A DNA stretch of 13,571 nt, taken from Candidatus Zipacnadia bacterium. GTDB taxonomy: Bacteria; Armatimonadota; Zipacnadia; Zipacnadales; Zipacnadaceae. Of this stretch, positions 12,538 through 13,571 are shown piece by piece. The stretch's first letter is position 1. The number at the start of each line of letters is the position of its first letter. Position numbers and translations under genes: made by a program. The notes beneath the pieces were generated by a model, which searched no databases, had not been told where the DNA came from, and worked only from the letters and a program-made list of their open reading frames with translations. The stretch covers positions 1-13,571 of the forward strand of contig JALGTV010000016.1 in assembly GCA_029821215.1 (NCBI GenBank), read 5' to 3'.

Positions 12538-13571
12538 ATGGCATCACTTGGTGTCGGCATAGTGGGAGTAGGATGGGCGGCTACAGGGCATTTAGCGGCG
12601 TTTCGAGCTAATCCGGAAGTGGAGGTGGTGGCGCTGTGTAGCAGCAAGAAGCTGAGCCAGGAGCAGATTCGCGAGCTGTGCGGCAATGATGCTGCCCTGT
12701 ATCACGATTACGATGAGTTTCTGAACGACCCGGCTCTGGATATCGTGGATATTTGTACTCCGCACCCTCTGCACCCATCCCAGGCTATCCAGGCTGCTAA
12801 GGCTGGCAAGCACCTGATGATTGAAAAGCCGCTGGCTCTTGACTATGAGAGCCTGCTGCGGATGAGAGAAGCTATCAATAAAGCAGGTGTAAAATCTACT
12901 GTCTACTTTGAGCTGCGTTTTATCCCCCATTTTGACTTGGTCAAGTCCACGGTAGCCCAGGGGCTGCTGGGTGACGTGCATTATCTGGAGGTGGATTACT
13001 ACCACGGCATCGGCCCCTGGTATGAGCAGTTTGAGTGGAATATGAAGAAAGATATGGGGGGCAGCGCCCTGATTACTGCCGGCTGTCATGCCCTGGATGC
13101 CCTTTTGTATTTCGCCGACCGTGAAGTGCAAGAAGTGTACGGCTACTCCACCAAGTCAACCGCCCAATGGGCTGCGCCCTACGAGTATGACACCACGTCG
13201 GTAGCTATCCTGCGTTTCGCCGATGGTACCTGCGGCAAGTGCGTCTCGGGCATTGACTGCCGCCAGCCCTACCTGTTCAACGTCCACCTGATTGGCAGCG
13301 AGGGCACCCTGTGGAATACCAAGCTGTGGTCCACGCGGCTGGCAGGGCTGCGGCCTGACGAGTGGGTGGAGCTGCCCACCACTTGCGCGGAGTCTGGTGA
13401 TGTGCTGGACCACCCCTACCCACCCCAGGTGGATCACTTCGTTGACTGCCTGATAGAGGATCGGGACTCGTCTATAAACTTTGAGGAAGCCTTCAAGACC
13501 CACCGGGTGATGTTCGCCATTGAGAAGTCACTGGCCGAAGGCCGCCCGGTCAAGCTCGCCGAGATGCCGGT
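12538..13571 (+). CDS. Gfo/Idh/MocA family NAD(P)-dependent oxidoreductase (3' end outside window)
   Basis: The reading frame from ATG 12538 stays open for 344 codons to the window edge. It has the N-terminal Rossmann stretch GVGIVGVGWAATGHLAAF (5-22), VALCSSKK (31-38), IVDICTPHPLHPSQAIQAAK (69-88), the family lysine in KHLMIEKPLAL (91-101, Lys97) and, in the C-terminal domain, GGSALITAGCHALDAL with His184, the usual catalytic histidine position. These enzymes oxidise or reduce sugars, inositols and similar polyols with NAD(P). The frame ends in a GRPVKL stretch, which in this family usually lies close to the C-terminus, so little is probably missing. GGGAGG (12524-12529) lies 8 nt before the ATG. 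The 129-nt gap before it shows no clear promoter or repeat. The substrate cannot be named from sequence alone. Confidence 0.93.
   Translation, partial: MASLGVGIVGVGWAATGHLAAFRANPEVEVVALCSSKKLSQEQIRELCGNDAALYHDYDEFLNDPALDIVDICTPHPLHPSQAIQAAKAGKHLMIEKPLALDYESLLRMREAINKAGVKSTVYFELRFIPHFDLVKSTVAQGLLGDVHYLEVDYYHGIGPWYEQFEWNMKKDMGGSALITAGCHALDALLYFADREVQEVYGYSTKSTAQWAAPYEYDTTSVAILRFADGTCGKCVSGIDCRQPYLFNVHLIGSEGTLWNTKLWSTRLAGLRPDEWVELPTTCAESGDVLDHPYPPQVDHFVDCLIEDRDSSINFEEAFKTHRVMFAIEKSLAEGRPVKLAEMP

Overview
The window is a moderately GC-rich bacterial chromosome segment with compact genes and strong GGAGG-type ribosome binding sites. It carries a PEP-CTERM-anchored secreted protease, several signal-peptide proteins and many short palindromic intergenic repeats. 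Together with a Gfo/Idh/MocA oxidoreductase and an SGNH hydrolase, this fits an uncultured environmental lineage of the Armatimonadota or Planctomycetota kind. That placement is an inference; there is no rRNA or other marker that fixes taxonomy. No rRNA, tRNA, CRISPR array, complete IS element or phage gene was seen.

Layout. Left edge, minus strand: a protein with a DnaA-N-like amino-terminal stretch (165-803), followed 25 nt downstream by a signal-peptide protein cut by the window edge (1-139). A 455-nt divergent gap (804-1258) is packed with hairpin repeats, is partly framed by a 10-bp inverted repeat, and ends in a good sigma70-type promoter for pyruvate kinase (pyk, 1259-2692). After two more hairpin repeats comes a tight three-gene run (2809-5149): a DUF366 protein, a QueE-type radical SAM enzyme and a 2-hydroxyacyl-CoA dehydratase (HgdB/BcrC)-type iron-sulfur protein, with gaps of 1 and 6 nt. 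This run is the best candidate for an undescribed pathway.

Middle. An SGNH hydrolase gene (5194-6219) begins with about 21 codons that match two separate parts of the secreted-protein gene at 6574-7374. It looks like a chimera formed on a collapsed paralogue, and its isoleucine codon use differs from its neighbour. Between the two lies the wreck of a small secreted-protein gene (6268-6528) with no ATG and an in-frame stop right after the signal peptide. A class I methyltransferase (about 7500-8027) and tyrosyl-tRNA synthetase (tyrS, 8085-9302) follow.

Right. A second TTGACA promoter (9380-9408) drives a subtilisin-family protease with a PEP-CTERM anchor (9474-11237). Both promoters found here have the same TTGCAACAGTCT motif roughly 16-19 nt upstream of the -35 box. 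After another dispersed repeat come a BtrH-N/C39-like protein (11401-12408) and a Gfo/Idh/MocA dehydrogenase that runs off the right edge (12538-13571). Genes of central metabolism and translation (pyk, tyrS) are thus interspersed with secreted or accessory genes and repeat-rich gaps.
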